A stretch of 46,280 nucleotides of DNA from a bacterium (GCA_021827985.1 JAKATL010000015.1:1-46280); one strand, 5' to 3'. Shown: positions 7,524 through 16,837, counted from the stretch's first letter. The notes: generated by a model not told the origin, from the letters alone. Program-made: numbers and translations.

Positions 7524-8906
7524 ATGACCGTCGACCTGGCCCGCTGGCAGTTCGCCATCGTCACCATTTTCCACTTCTTCTTCGTGCCCATGACCATCGG
7601 GCTGGGGCTGCTGGTGGCGATCATGCAGACCCGGTACTACCGCAGTCACGACCCCACCTGGGACCGGCTGACCCACTTCTTCGGTCGCATCTTCCTCATC
7701 AGCATGGCGGTCGGGGTGGCCACCGGGATCGTCCTGGAGTTTGAGTTCGGGCTCAACTGGTCTGCCTACTCCATCTTCGTGGGCAACATCTTCGGGGCGC
7801 CCCTGGCGATCGAGGCGCTGCTGGCCTTCTTCTTGGAGTCCACCTTCGTCGGGGTGTGGATCTTCGGGCGCAACCGGATCCCCGCCGGGGCCCACCTGGC
7901 GTCGATCTGGCTCACCAGTGCCGGCACCATCGTCTCCGCCTTCTGGATCCTGGCCGCCAACGCCTGGATGCAGCATCCGGTGGGGTACACCGTCAAGGAC
8001 GGCCAGGCGGTGCTCACCAACTTCTGGGCGCTGCTGGCCAACTCCACCCTCTGGGCGGCCTTTGTCCACACCGTCCTGGGAGCCTTCGCCACCGCTGCTG
8101 CGCTGATGCTTGGCATCAGCGTCTGGCGTCTCTTCAGAGCCGATCCCGGCTCGGCGGCCCAGGAGGCCTTCCGCCGCGCCACCCGGATGGCGGCCGGGGT
8201 GCTGCTGGTGTCAGTCCTCTTCGCCGCGGCCGCCGGCGACCTCCAGGCCCGTCTGATGGACACCCAGCAGCCCATGAAGATGGCCGCGGCCGAAGCTCTC
8301 TACAACACGGAGGACGGCGCCAGCTTCTCCCTGCTCACCATCGGCAACCTGGCCGGACAGCCGGTCTTCCAGCTTCGGGTACCCCATCTCCTCTCCCTGA
8401 TCGCCGACCTGAGCTGGAACGGCCGGGTTCTGGGGATCAACCAGGTGCAGGCAGCCGAGAGGGCGAAGTACGGCCCCGGGAACTACACGCCCGTCATCTG
8501 GCTGACCTATTGGTCCTTCCGCATCATGGTCGGGGCGGGGATCCTCATGATCCTGCTCTCCGCCTGGGGGCTGTGGCTCTGCCGAGGTCGACGGGTGTTG
8601 CGCACCCGCTGGTTCCGCCGGGCTGCGGTCTGGGGCATCGGGCTGCCCATACTCGCCAACACCTTCGGCTGGATCTTCACCGAGGCGGGTCGGCAGCCGT
8701 GGATCGTCTACGGGCTGATGACCACCGTCCGGGGGGTCTCCTCGGTGAGCGCCGCCGACGTGGCTTTCACCACTGCGGTGTTCGTTCTGGTGTACACGAC
8801 GCTGGCAGCGGTCGCGGTGATGCTCACCGTGCGGGCCGCCCGGTATCCCCTGGAGGAGGCTGCGCCCCCTGCCGAGGGCCCGGGGCTCGCGGATCTGGTC
8901 TACTGA
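7524..8906 (+). CDS. cydA: Cytochrome bd ubiquinol/menaquinol oxidase subunit I
   Basis: The 460-residue integral membrane protein begins LARWQFAIVTIFHFFFVP, with His17 at the position of the proximal heme b595 ligand. AFVHTVLGAF carries the next conserved His, and IMVGAGILMI fits the Met-ligand helix. FGWIFTEAGRQPW is the diagnostic GRQPW motif. Together with CydB it oxidises quinol and reduces oxygen to water with high affinity, generating a proton gradient without pumping. At 460 residues it is shorter than the E. coli protein, consistent with the short Q-loop class. The start at 7524 lacks an obvious Shine-Dalgarno. cydB begins 28 bases downstream. Confidence 0.97.
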   Translation: MTVDLARWQFAIVTIFHFFFVPMTIGLGLLVAIMQTRYYRSHDPTWDRLTHFFGRIFLISMAVGVATGIVLEFEFGLNWSAYSIFVGNIFGAPLAIEALLAFFLESTFVGVWIFGRNRIPAGAHLASIWLTSAGTIVSAFWILAANAWMQHPVGYTVKDGQAVLTNFWALLANSTLWAAFVHTVLGAFATAAALMLGISVWRLFRADPGSAAQEAFRRATRMAAGVLLVSVLFAAAAGDLQARLMDTQQPMKMAAAEALYNTEDGASFSLLTIGNLAGQPVFQLRVPHLLSLIADLSWNGRVLGINQVQAAERAKYGPGNYTPVIWLTYWSFRIMVGAGILMILLSAWGLWLCRGRRVLRTRWFRRAAVWGIGLPILANTFGWIFTEAGRQPWIVYGLMTTVRGVSSVSAADVAFTTAVFVLVYTTLAAVAVMLTVRAARYPLEEAAPPAEGPGLADLVY

Positions 8907-8934
8907 CCGTGGAGCGGTCGGGAGGTGGGACCCC

Positions 8935-10005
8935 ATGTACACGGGTCTGAGCGCGACCTGGTTTGCCCTCATCGGTTTGCTCTTCGCGGGCTACTTCGTC
9001 CTTGAGGGGTTTGACTTCGGGGTCGGCATCGTGGGCCCCCTGGTGAGTCGGAATGAGATTGACCGCCGTCTCTGCCTCAACGCCATCGGCCCGACCTGGG
9101 ACGGCAACGAGGTCTGGCTGATCACCGCCGGGGGCGCGATGTTCGCCGCCTTCCCGCTCTGGTACGGCAAGCTTTTCAACGGGGCCTACCTGGCGCTGTT
9201 CCTGGTCCTCCTGGCGCTCATCGTCCGCAACGTGTCCTTCGAGTTCCGGGGACGGGTGGATGACCGGCGCTGGCGGCGCACCTGGGACGCTGCCAACTTC
9301 GGCGGCAGCCTGGTCGCGACCCTGGTCTGGGGCGTCGCCTTCACCAACTTCGCCCATGGGCTGCCGCTCACGGCTGCTGGCTACACCGGCGGCCTCTTGG
9401 GGCTGCTCAATCCGCTGGCCCTACTCGGAGGGCTGGCGGTGGTGGCGCTCTTTGCCTTCCACGGATCGGTCTTCCTGGCCCTCAAGACCGATGGTGACCT
9501 CAGGCAGCGAGCGCTTCAGGTCGGGCGGGCCGCCGGGGTCCTGGCGGTGGTGCTGGTGGCTGCCGCCGTGGCCGGTGTTGCGGCAGGTGGGCGGACCTGG
9601 GCGGGCGTCAGCGGAGCGCTCCCAGGCGCGGTGCCGCTGCTGCTGGCGCTCATCGCCGTGGCTGCTCTGATCACTGCCGTGGTCGCGGCGGGTCAGGGGC
9701 GGGAGCTGCCGACCTTTGCCGCCACCGGGGTGGCGGTCCTGCTCCTGCTGGGCGGGGTCTGGAGCCTCATGTACCCCATGGCCATCCCGGCCAGCTCGGG
9801 CGCCGTGGTGGCCGGGGTCCCTGGGGTGCCGATCGCCCTCGCGGCGTCTCAGCCCTACACCCTCACGGTCATGACCATAGTGGCGGGGATCTTCACCCCG
9901 GTGGTGCTCCTCTACCAAGGGTGGACCTACTGGGTGTTCCGGCGGCGCCTGGTCGGGCCATCTCTCGGCCCGCCAGCAGCCCGCGGCGGCGATCCGGTGC
10001 GGTGA
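8935..10005 (+). CDS. cydB: Cytochrome bd oxidase subunit II
   Basis: The 356-residue protein has around eight to nine membrane helices. The N-terminal FAGYFVLEGFDFGVGIV and GPTWDGNEVWLI blocks are typical of CydB, including the conserved EGFDFG and WDGNEVW motifs. It is the partner of CydA in the quinol oxidase; by family knowledge it packs around the heme-bearing subunit. GGGAGGTGGGACCCC precedes the ATG. Its TGA overlaps the GTG start of cydD in a GTGA tetranucleotide. Confidence 0.96.
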   Translation: MYTGLSATWFALIGLLFAGYFVLEGFDFGVGIVGPLVSRNEIDRRLCLNAIGPTWDGNEVWLITAGGAMFAAFPLWYGKLFNGAYLALFLVLLALIVRNVSFEFRGRVDDRRWRRTWDAANFGGSLVATLVWGVAFTNFAHGLPLTAAGYTGGLLGLLNPLALLGGLAVVALFAFHGSVFLALKTDGDLRQRALQVGRAAGVLAVVLVAAAVAGVAAGGRTWAGVSGALPGAVPLLLALIAVAALITAVVAAGQGRELPTFAATGVAVLLLLGGVWSLMYPMAIPASSGAVVAGVPGVPIALAASQPYTLTVMTIVAGIFTPVVLLYQGWTYWVFRRRLVGPSLGPPAARGGDPVR

Positions 10006-11786
10006 CAACCGCCCCCGGCGCCGTCACCCGGGCGGTCCGGGGGCCGAGGGTGGGGTCCGCCGACCGCCGGCTGCTCGCTGCCTGGACGGTTCGTCGGTCG
10101 GTGGCGGCATCGGTGCTGCTCGGGATGGCCTCGGCCGCTGCCGTGGTGGTTCAGGCCCTTGCGCTGGCCACCATTCTCGCACAGGAGATGGCGGGCAGCT
10201 CCGGGCTGCCGCTGGCGGCACTGGCCTGGCTGGGTGGTGCTGCCGTAGCGCGAGGGCTCTGCCTGCTGTCCGGGGAGGTGGTCGCAGGGCGCAGCGCGGA
10301 GGCTGCCAAGGCGGACCTGCGCCGACGGCTGCTCGGAGCGGTCCTGCAGCAGGCCCCGAGCGGTGTTCCTCCCATCGCCGAGGTGGCCACCGTGGCGGGC
10401 CGGGGCCTGGATGCCCTCGACACCTACGTGGGCCGGTACCTCCCGAATCTGGTCTTGGCGGTGCTCGTGCCCCTGGGGCTGGCAGCGGTGATCGGGGGGC
10501 TGGACTGGGTGTCGGGGGTGGTGGTTCTCGTCGTGCTCGCACTCTTCCCCCTCTTCGCCATCCTGGTGGGTGAGGCCAGCGGGGCGCTGGCCCGGGAGCG
10601 CTGGGCACAGGTCGAGGCCCTTGGGGGCCGGATCCTCGACGTCTTTGAGGGGCTGGCCGTCCTCAAGGCCTACGGTCGCAGCCGCCACCAGCGGGGGGAG
10701 ATCGCCAGAGCCGGCGAGCAGCTCCGGCTGGCCAGTATCTCGACCCTGCGGGTGGCCTTCCTCTCCGCACTGGTGCTGGAGACCCTGGCATCCGTCTCGG
10801 TCGCGTTGCTCGCCGTTCCTCTGGGACTGCGACTCCTGAACGGTTCGGTGCGCCTCTCCACCGCGCTGGCGGTGCTGGTCGTGGCCCCGGAGGTGTTCCT
10901 CCCCCTGAGGCGGGCCAGCAGCGAGTTCCACGACAGCACCGAGGGGTTGGCCGCGGTGGAGCGCGCTGAGAGTCTCATGCGAGGGTGGGGTGCCACTCCC
11001 GTGTCCCCTGGTGGGCCTGCAGAAGGCCGTGCCCCGGCCCCGTGGGCGGGGGTGCACCCGGCGCCGGACCCGGCCCTCTGCCAGGTCGCACTGCGTCAGG
11101 TGGTGGTGCGGCACCGGGACCGGAGAGCAGCCGTGCTCGCCGCTGCCGAGCTGACGCTCGAGCCCGGGCAAACGGTGGTACTCCTCGGTGCCAACGGGGC
11201 CGGCAAGTCCACCGCACTAAGGCTCCTGGCCGGACTCGCCACTCCGGAGTCAGGCACGGTGACCGTGGGAGGCAGAGATGTCCGGGAGCTGGACCCCGCG
11301 AGCTGGCGCCGGCGCTTGGGATACCTACCCGAGCGCCCGGCTGTCATCGCGGACACCCTGGCCGCCAACCTACGCCTGGCCGCTCCCACCGCCAGCGACG
11401 ACCAGCTGTACCAGGCACTGCATGAAGTGGGGGCGGGCCGGCTTCTGGCCGCTCTCCCCCAGGGTCTGGGAACACTGGTCGGTGCCGGCGGGAGGCCGCT
11501 CTCCGCCGGTGAGCGGCAGCTGCTGGCCCTGGCCCGGGTGGGCCTTCGGCCCGCCTCCCTGTACCTGCTCGACGAGCCCACCGTGCACCTGGACGACGAA
11601 TCCGAGGAGACGATCGTTGCCGCGCTCCGGCGTCAGCTTGCCCAGCGCACCGCCTTGATCGTGACCCACCGGCCGGCCGTGGCCCGGCTGGGCCACCGAG
11701 TGATGACCCTCGAGAGGGGCCGCTTCCGGGAGCTCGAAGGGCCGTGGGCGGCCATGGTAGCGCAGCTCGCTGGCGAGCTCCCGTGA
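10002..11786 (+). CDS. cydD: ABC exporter CydD for cytochrome bd assembly
   Basis: This 594-residue half-transporter has six predicted helices in the first 310 residues, including the CydD-like RYLPNLVLAVLVPLG and FLSALVLETLASVSVAL helices, followed by one nucleotide-binding domain. Walker A is GANGAGKS (Lys402), the signature is LSAGERQ instead of the consensus LSGGQ, Walker B is LYLLDEPT, and the H-loop is VTHRP. CydDC exports cysteine/glutathione to the extracytoplasmic side and is needed for heme insertion into cytochrome bd. The GTG at 10002 overlaps the cydB stop; an in-frame upstream start at 9921 would lie inside cydB and is unlikely. The assignment as CydD rather than CydC rests on gene order and the transmembrane motifs. 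Confidence 0.93.
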   Translation: MTTAPGAVTRAVRGPRVGSADRRLLAAWTVRRSVAASVLLGMASAAAVVVQALALATILAQEMAGSSGLPLAALAWLGGAAVARGLCLLSGEVVAGRSAEAAKADLRRRLLGAVLQQAPSGVPPIAEVATVAGRGLDALDTYVGRYLPNLVLAVLVPLGLAAVIGGLDWVSGVVVLVVLALFPLFAILVGEASGALARERWAQVEALGGRILDVFEGLAVLKAYGRSRHQRGEIARAGEQLRLASISTLRVAFLSALVLETLASVSVALLAVPLGLRLLNGSVRLSTALAVLVVAPEVFLPLRRASSEFHDSTEGLAAVERAESLMRGWGATPVSPGGPAEGRAPAPWAGVHPAPDPALCQVALRQVVVRHRDRRAAVLAAAELTLEPGQTVVLLGANGAGKSTALRLLAGLATPESGTVTVGGRDVRELDPASWRRRLGYLPERPAVIADTLAANLRLAAPTASDDQLYQALHEVGAGRLLAALPQGLGTLVGAGGRPLSAGERQLLALARVGLRPASLYLLDEPTVHLDDESEETIVAALRRQLAQRTALIVTHRPAVARLGHRVMTLERGRFRELEGPWAAMVAQLAGELP

Positions 11787-13621
11787 GAGGTGTTGAGGGC
11801 CGACCGCCACCCTCCTCGGTCTGGGGCCTGTCCTCCGAGCTTGGGCCCTGGCGGTTGCGGTCCCTGGCCGCGGCCTCCGCCGCCGGCACTGCCTCCGCCA
11901 TCGCCGGCATCGGGCTTTTGGCCACCTCCGGTTGGCTCATCACCCGCGCCTCCCAGCGGCCTCCCATCTTCGAGCTCTCGGTGGCCATTGGCATGGTCCA
12001 GGCCTTCGCCCTGGGACGGGGGCTGTCTCGCTACCTGCAGCGGCTGACGGTGCATGGGGCGGTACTCGGCCGCCTCACGCGGCTCCGCCTCTGGCTGTTC
12101 GACCGGATCGAGGAACTGGTGCCGAACGGGCTTCCTGGCCGAGCCTCGGGGGCCCTGCTCAGCGGCTTTCTCTCCGACGCCGAGGCGGTGGTCGAGGCCC
12201 TGGCCAAGGGGTTCAACGCGCTGGTCGACAGCGGTGCCAGCCTGGGTGCCGGGGTCCTGCTGGTGGCCTTGCTGGACCCGGGCGCGGCGGCGGTGCTGCT
12301 GACGGTGGGCGTTTTGATGGTCTTAACCGCCATTCTGACTTCGCGGCTGGGCCGCGCCAGCGCCCGGGCTGCCACGACCCTGCGCTCGGAGCTCGCGGAG
12401 GCGGTGGTCGAAGCCCTGGTCACCGCGCCGGAGCTGCTGGCCTACGACCGCCAGGACCTGGTGGCCGAGCGGCTGGAGCAGATCCACCGGGCAGCCCGTG
12501 GGCTCGCCACTCGCCAGGGGCTGGTGGCCGGCTCTGCCCGGTTGCTGACCACCTGGCTGGGCGGAGCGGGCCTCATCGGTACGCTGCTGGCCGCAGTCGC
12601 GGCGCGGAGCTCAGGGCGGCTGTCCCCTGTCTTGCTGGCGGTGGTCGCGTTGGTGGCGCTGGTGGCGCTGGACCAGGTCGCCGCCCTGCCCCTGGCGCTG
12701 GCGTCCACCGGCTCAGGGAACGCTGCTGCCCGGCGACTTGGTGAGCTCGCCGGTCTCCGGGCACCGGCGCGGGAGCCCGCTTTCGATCACCCGCCGCCCG
12801 GGCCTGCCAACTGGGTCGCCCTGGATGACGTGGTTGTGTTCCCGCCGCTGGACCCCGGAGCGGGCCCGATCCTTGATGGGATCAGTCTAGCCACCACTCC
12901 CGGGCAGCGCCTCGCGCTCGTGGGCCCCAGCGGGGCAGGCAAGACCACGGTGCTGTCTTTGCTGCTCCACTTCCTGGAGCCCTCCAAGGGGCGGGTCACG
13001 GTCGGGGGGGTGGAGACTTCGGAGATGACCCGTGCCGGGCTGGCGGGCCGGCTCGGCTGGGTTCCTCCGGAGACCCCCATCTTCTCCGCCAGCCTGCGCT
13101 CCAATCTGCAATTGGCCGGCCCCCAAGCCGGCGACCAAGACCTCGTGGTGGCGCTGCGACGGGTGGGTCTGGAGCCCTGGTTCCAGCTCCTGCCCAGCGG
13201 GCTGGACACCAGGTTGGGTGCGGGGGGCAGCGCGGTCAGTGCCGGGGAGCGCCAGCGCTTGGGGCTGGCCAGGGCGCTGCTCTCCCGCGCTGAGCTGCTG
13301 CTGCTGGATGAGCCCGGCGCCCACCTGGACCCGTCCACCGCGATGGCCACTCTGGAAGAGCTGCTGGCCGCCGCGGACACCCGCTCCGTGGTCCTGGTGA
13401 CCCACGACCAAGCCACGGTGGACCTTGTCGACGAGGTGGTGTCCTTGCGCGCGGGTCGGGTGGTGGGGCGGCGGACCCGGGGTGGCCATCCCACGGATGA
13501 GGCGATGAGACACCTCGCCGGGCGCCCAGGGCAGGGTGAGGATGGACCGGCAGTACCCCCTGGTGGATTCGAACCACCGACCGTCGCCTTAGAAGGGCGC
13601 CGCTCTGATCCACTGAGCTAA
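11783..13621 (+). CDS. cydC: ABC exporter CydC, C-terminus reading through tRNA-Arg
   Basis: The 612-residue half-transporter has a membrane domain with the CydC hallmark ATSGWLITRASQRPP and VQAFALGRGLSRYLQRL, and a nucleotide-binding domain with Walker A GPSGAGKT (Lys387), signature VSAGERQ, Walker B LLLLDEPG and H-loop VTHD. It pairs with CydD. The GTG at 11783 overlaps the cydD stop as GTGA. No stop occurs before 13619-13621, so the last 23 codons run antisense through the tRNA-Arg gene, giving the tail PGGFEPPTVALEGRR, which is the well-known translation of a tRNA complement. That tail is unlikely to be functional; transcripts of the two genes must overlap. Confidence 0.93.
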   Translation: MRGVEGRPPPSSVWGLSSELGPWRLRSLAAASAAGTASAIAGIGLLATSGWLITRASQRPPIFELSVAIGMVQAFALGRGLSRYLQRLTVHGAVLGRLTRLRLWLFDRIEELVPNGLPGRASGALLSGFLSDAEAVVEALAKGFNALVDSGASLGAGVLLVALLDPGAAAVLLTVGVLMVLTAILTSRLGRASARAATTLRSELAEAVVEALVTAPELLAYDRQDLVAERLEQIHRAARGLATRQGLVAGSARLLTTWLGGAGLIGTLLAAVAARSSGRLSPVLLAVVALVALVALDQVAALPLALASTGSGNAAARRLGELAGLRAPAREPAFDHPPPGPANWVALDDVVVFPPLDPGAGPILDGISLATTPGQRLALVGPSGAGKTTVLSLLLHFLEPSKGRVTVGGVETSEMTRAGLAGRLGWVPPETPIFSASLRSNLQLAGPQAGDQDLVVALRRVGLEPWFQLLPSGLDTRLGAGGSAVSAGERQRLGLARALLSRAELLLLDEPGAHLDPSTAMATLEELLAAADTRSVVLVTHDQATVDLVDEVVSLRAGRVVGRRTRGGHPTDEAMRHLAGRPGQGEDGPAVPPGGFEPPTVALEGRRSDPLS

Positions 13622-13627
13622 GGGGGC
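13554..13627 (-). tRNA. tRNA-Arg (TCT)
   Basis: On the minus strand GCCCCCT (13627-13621) pairs with AGGGGGT (13561-13555), with A13554 (strand complement) as discriminator. The D-arm GCTCAGTGGATCAGAGC, the anticodon loop CTTCTAA (anticodon TCT) and the T-arm GGTGGTTCGAATCCACC are complete. Position 27-43 appears unpaired. CCA is not encoded, unlike the other three tRNAs here. CAGAAT at 13644-13639 (minus) is a possible -10. The gene lies wholly under the cydC 3' end. Confidence 0.94.
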
Positions 13628-13719
13628 TGACTGTGGCCATTCTGACGCTTTGCCGCGGGCTCGGCCGGGGCCGTTGGGGCGCGCTCCCGCCCCCCGCCGA
13701 TTCCCCGGTCGACTCCCCA

Positions 13720-13725
13720 TACAAT
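13720..13725 (+). promoter_or_regulatory. -10 box (TACAAT) of a leaderless transcript
   Basis: TACAAT is followed by six bases and the ATG at 13732. No Shine-Dalgarno is present. The spacing places the transcription start on or beside the start codon. Confidence 0.5.
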
Positions 13726-13731
13726 CGAAAG

Positions 13732-14400
13732 ATGAGCGGCTCAACCGGCGGCGCCCAGGTCACCACCTGCTACCTGGCGCGTCACTGCGACGTGGAGAAT
13801 CCCCGCGGGGTGATCTACGGGCACCTTCCGGGCTACCCGCTGAGCGGGAGGGGACGGGAGCAGGCCCTAAGACTCGGGGACTTCCTCGGTCGCCGGGGAG
13901 TGGTGGCCATCTACACGAGCCCGCTGGAGCGGGCCGTGCAGACCGCTCAGATCATCAGGGAGCGGATGGGGGGAACGCTCCCCTTCTTCCGCGCCCCGGG
14001 GCTCATCGAAGCTGAATTCGGGCGCTACCTTCAGGGCATCCCCTACGCTCAGATCCCCTGGCGGCGGCCGCGCTGGATCTCCCACATGATCTGGCCGGGG
14101 CTGCTGCCGGGCGACGAGAGCGTGGCCGCCATGTCCGGGCGGGTGGAGGCGGTGATTCAGCAGGGCCTCCGCGAGCAGGGCGGCCAGCCCTTCGTGCTGG
14201 TCAGTCACGGGGACCCCATCCAGGCCTACTGGGCCACGGCGGAGCGCCGTCCTCCCTGGGCCCTGCACCGGCTGCAGTGCGCCAAGGGTGGCCTTCTGGA
14301 GCTCTCTCTCAGGGACGGGAAGCTCATCGGCAAGTCCTACATCTCCCCGGGTGCCATAGCCGCCGAGATGGACCTGCCCCCGGTGGCGGCCAGCGCCTGA
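13732..14400 (+). CDS. Histidine phosphatase superfamily protein (phosphoglycerate-mutase-like)
   Basis: The 222-residue protein carries the branch-1 histidine phosphatase motifs: LARHCDVENPRG with His18 as the phosphorylated residue (RHC in place of the usual RHG), PLSGRGREQA, YTSPLERAVQTA, and the second catalytic His in LVSHGDP. It is a soluble phosphatase or mutase with unknown substrate. Such genes often accompany DUF3090, present at 5353. The start is chosen for the TACAAT box six bases upstream; the frame remains open leftward to 13633. It ends 25 bases from the convergent ATPase gene. Confidence 0.88.
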   Translation: MSGSTGGAQVTTCYLARHCDVENPRGVIYGHLPGYPLSGRGREQALRLGDFLGRRGVVAIYTSPLERAVQTAQIIRERMGGTLPFFRAPGLIEAEFGRYLQGIPYAQIPWRRPRWISHMIWPGLLPGDESVAAMSGRVEAVIQQGLREQGGQPFVLVSHGDPIQAYWATAERRPPWALHRLQCAKGGLLELSLRDGKLIGKSYISPGAIAAEMDLPPVAASA

Positions 14401-14425
14401 TTCCCGGTGGTGGCCGGTCCGCTGC

Positions 14426-16837
14426 CTATCGCCTGAGTCCAGCCCAGCGGAAGATCCGCGCCTTGAACAGGTCGCCCGCCACCAGGTAGGCGCCGGCCAC
14501 CAGGAGAAGCACTCCCAGGTCGGGGGCTGGCACGGGGGCCATGAGCCATCCACCCAAGGCCAGGCCTAGCACCGCCGCCAGGCCCAGCCCGGAGCTGGCG
14601 GCCAGCCAGCTGCTGGGCGCCGCGTGCCAGAAGTGCTCTCGCTGGCGCACCAGGTAGACCGTGGCCTGGCCAGAGACCACCAGCCACACGAAGGACAGGG
14701 TCTGCAGGGAGGAGTGCGTCAGCCCCATCAGATGCAGCCCCAGCTCCCAGACGCCGAATGAGAGGGCCACCAGGGGGATGGCGAGCGCCAGTGATGACCA
14801 GACCAGTGGTCTGACTCCCCACCGTTGCGGCCGCCTCGGCGTGCGGACCCGGTCGGTGGCGATGGACATGGTGAGGAAGTCGTTGGCCAGGAGGAGCAGG
14901 ACCACCAGGGTGGGAGTGGTCACGAAGGTTCCCAGAACGATCAGCCCCAGCCCCAGGAAGATCGACACCTGCAACGTCTTGATGATCTTGTTCAGGGTGT
15001 AGGTGAGCATCCGCTGATGGATGCGGCGGCTCACCTCGACCCCGGCCACGATATTCCCCAGCCCCGGGTCGGTCAGGACCAGGCTGGCCGCCGCCTTGGC
15101 CACGTCCGTGGCGCTGGCCACCGCGATACCAACCTCGGCCTTGCGCAGAGCGGGTGCATCGTTGACGCCGTCCCCGGTCATCCCCACCACCATTCCCCCT
15201 CCCTGCAGGCGGCTGACCAGCAGCAGCTTGTCCTCCGGCAGGACTTCCGCATACACGTCGGCGAGGTGGGCGGTGGGCCCGGCCGGGCCTCCATGCGTCT
15301 CCTGTCCGGCCCCTGCGCCGGTGCGGAGAACGGCGGCCCTGACCGCCACCGGTCCCAGCCCCAGACGGTTGGCGATCGCCTCCGCGGTGGCGAGCCCGTC
15401 GCCGGTCACCATCACCACGTGGATCCCGAGCAGCCGCAGCCGCTCCACCAGGCTGGGAGCGTCTTCCCGCGGGGGATCGGCGAACGCCACCAGCCCGGCC
15501 AGCTTCAGGGGCCCGACCGCGTCCCCGACGGCCACGGCCAGCACCCGAGCACCTGTGGATGAGAGCTCCTCGACCTTGCCAGTCACCTGCCCGTATGGCA
15601 TCGCGGTCAGGGCGGCGACCACCTGGGGAGCGCCCTTGACCACCCGGCGAGGATCTCCCCGAACCACCACTTGCGCCTCGGACCGCTTGGTGGCTGGCTC
15701 AAAAGGGACGAACCTCACCACTTCGCCGGGGAGTGGGATCCCCCGCTGCTCGGTCTCCTGCAGGACGGCCAGGTCCAGGGGATCCTGAGTCGACGCCTGA
15801 CTGGCGGCCGCTGCCCATCCGAGAAGGGAGCCGGCATCAAACGGCGCCAGCGGGAACACGGTCTCCACCGCCAGCCGGTTCTGGGTCAGGGTCCCGGTCT
15901 TGTCCGTGCACAGGACCTCCATCCCGGCCGCGTCCTCGATGGCCGCCAGCCGGGTGACCAACGTCCCGGTCCGGGCCAGCTCACGGCTGCCCAGGGCCGT
16001 CGCCAGGGTGAAGGTCGCAGGAAGCGCGACAGGCACAGCGGCGATGAGGAGGATCAGGGCGAAGGGCACCATCTGGGTGAGCGGCAGATGGCGGTAGAGG
16101 CCATCCGCCGCTGCTGCCGCCACGATCGCCACCGAGAGGACGATCAGCGCCCGCACGATGCCGAAGATGAGCTTCTCAATGTTGCCCGGCGCCTTGGCTG
16201 TGGCCACCAGCTGGGTGGTGCGCCCGAAGTACGACCTCGCCCCGGTGGCGGTCACCTGGCCGTCCGCCTCTCCCCTCACCACCACGCTGCCGGAGTAGGC
16301 TGAGTCGCCGGCCCTCCCGGTCACCGCCTGCGCCTCCCCGGTCAGCGAGGACTGGTCGAGCTGGACCTCCCCGCTCTCCAGTTGCAGATCTGCGGGCACG
16401 ATGTCGCCGGCACGGAGATGAACCAGATCCCGGGGCACCAGCTGCTCCACCGGGAGCAGAGTCCACTCTCCATCACGCCTGACCCGGGCGCTGACCTGAA
16501 GGCGCTGGCGCAGCAGACGCACTGCCTCCTGCGCCCGCCCCTCTTGAACCGCCGCCAGCCCGGCGTTGACCAGGAGGAGGACACCGAAGACCAGGGCCTG
16601 GAGGAGGTCCCTCAGAACCAGCTCCAGCACAATGGCCAGCTCCAGCAGCCAGGGGACCGGTGCCCAGAACTTGCCGGCCACCTCGCGTACCCGGCTGCGG
16701 GAGGGCTCCGGTACGGAGTTTGGGCCCCACTTGGCCCGCGCCGCCCCGGCCTCCTGGTTGGTCAAACCAGGGCTCACGGCCGCAGCCGACGCGGCCGGCG
16801 CCACCCCCTGGCCATCTTCCACCGGACCTCGACTCAC
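14426..16837 (-). CDS. P-type proton ATPase (P3A, plasma-membrane H+-ATPase type)
   Basis: The 803-residue protein has all P-type core elements in order: the actuator motif TGE (166-168), the helix-4 block VPVALPATF (about 268-276), the phosphorylation site CTDKTGT (Asp312), the hinge TGDGVNDAPAL, and six C-terminal hydrophobic segments. PVALPATF plus the short N-terminus without CXXC metal-binding domains is typical of P3A enzymes related to yeast Pma1 rather than metal or Ca pumps. It probably exports protons at ATP cost, or works in acid resistance. The GTG start has GAGGAGG 8 bases upstream. No beta subunit is nearby. The divergent gene is a flavoprotein. Ion specificity is inferred from family. 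Confidence 0.9.
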   Translation of the reverse strand: MSRGPVEDGQGVAPAASAAAVSPGLTNQEAGAARAKWGPNSVPEPSRSRVREVAGKFWAPVPWLLELAIVLELVLRDLLQALVFGVLLLVNAGLAAVQEGRAQEAVRLLRQRLQVSARVRRDGEWTLLPVEQLVPRDLVHLRAGDIVPADLQLESGEVQLDQSSLTGEAQAVTGRAGDSAYSGSVVVRGEADGQVTATGARSYFGRTTQLVATAKAPGNIEKLIFGIVRALIVLSVAIVAAAAADGLYRHLPLTQMVPFALILLIAAVPVALPATFTLATALGSRELARTGTLVTRLAAIEDAAGMEVLCTDKTGTLTQNRLAVETVFPLAPFDAGSLLGWAAAASQASTQDPLDLAVLQETEQRGIPLPGEVVRFVPFEPATKRSEAQVVVRGDPRRVVKGAPQVVAALTAMPYGQVTGKVEELSSTGARVLAVAVGDAVGPLKLAGLVAFADPPREDAPSLVERLRLLGIHVVMVTGDGLATAEAIANRLGLGPVAVRAAVLRTGAGAGQETHGGPAGPTAHLADVYAEVLPEDKLLLVSRLQGGGMVVGMTGDGVNDAPALRKAEVGIAVASATDVAKAAASLVLTDPGLGNIVAGVEVSRRIHQRMLTYTLNKIIKTLQVSIFLGLGLIVLGTFVTTPTLVVLLLLANDFLTMSIATDRVRTPRRPQRWGVRPLVWSSLALAIPLVALSFGVWELGLHLMGLTHSSLQTLSFVWLVVSGQATVYLVRQREHFWHAAPSSWLAASSGLGLAAVLGLALGGWLMAPVPAPDLGVLLLVAGAYLVAGDLFKARIFRWAGLRR

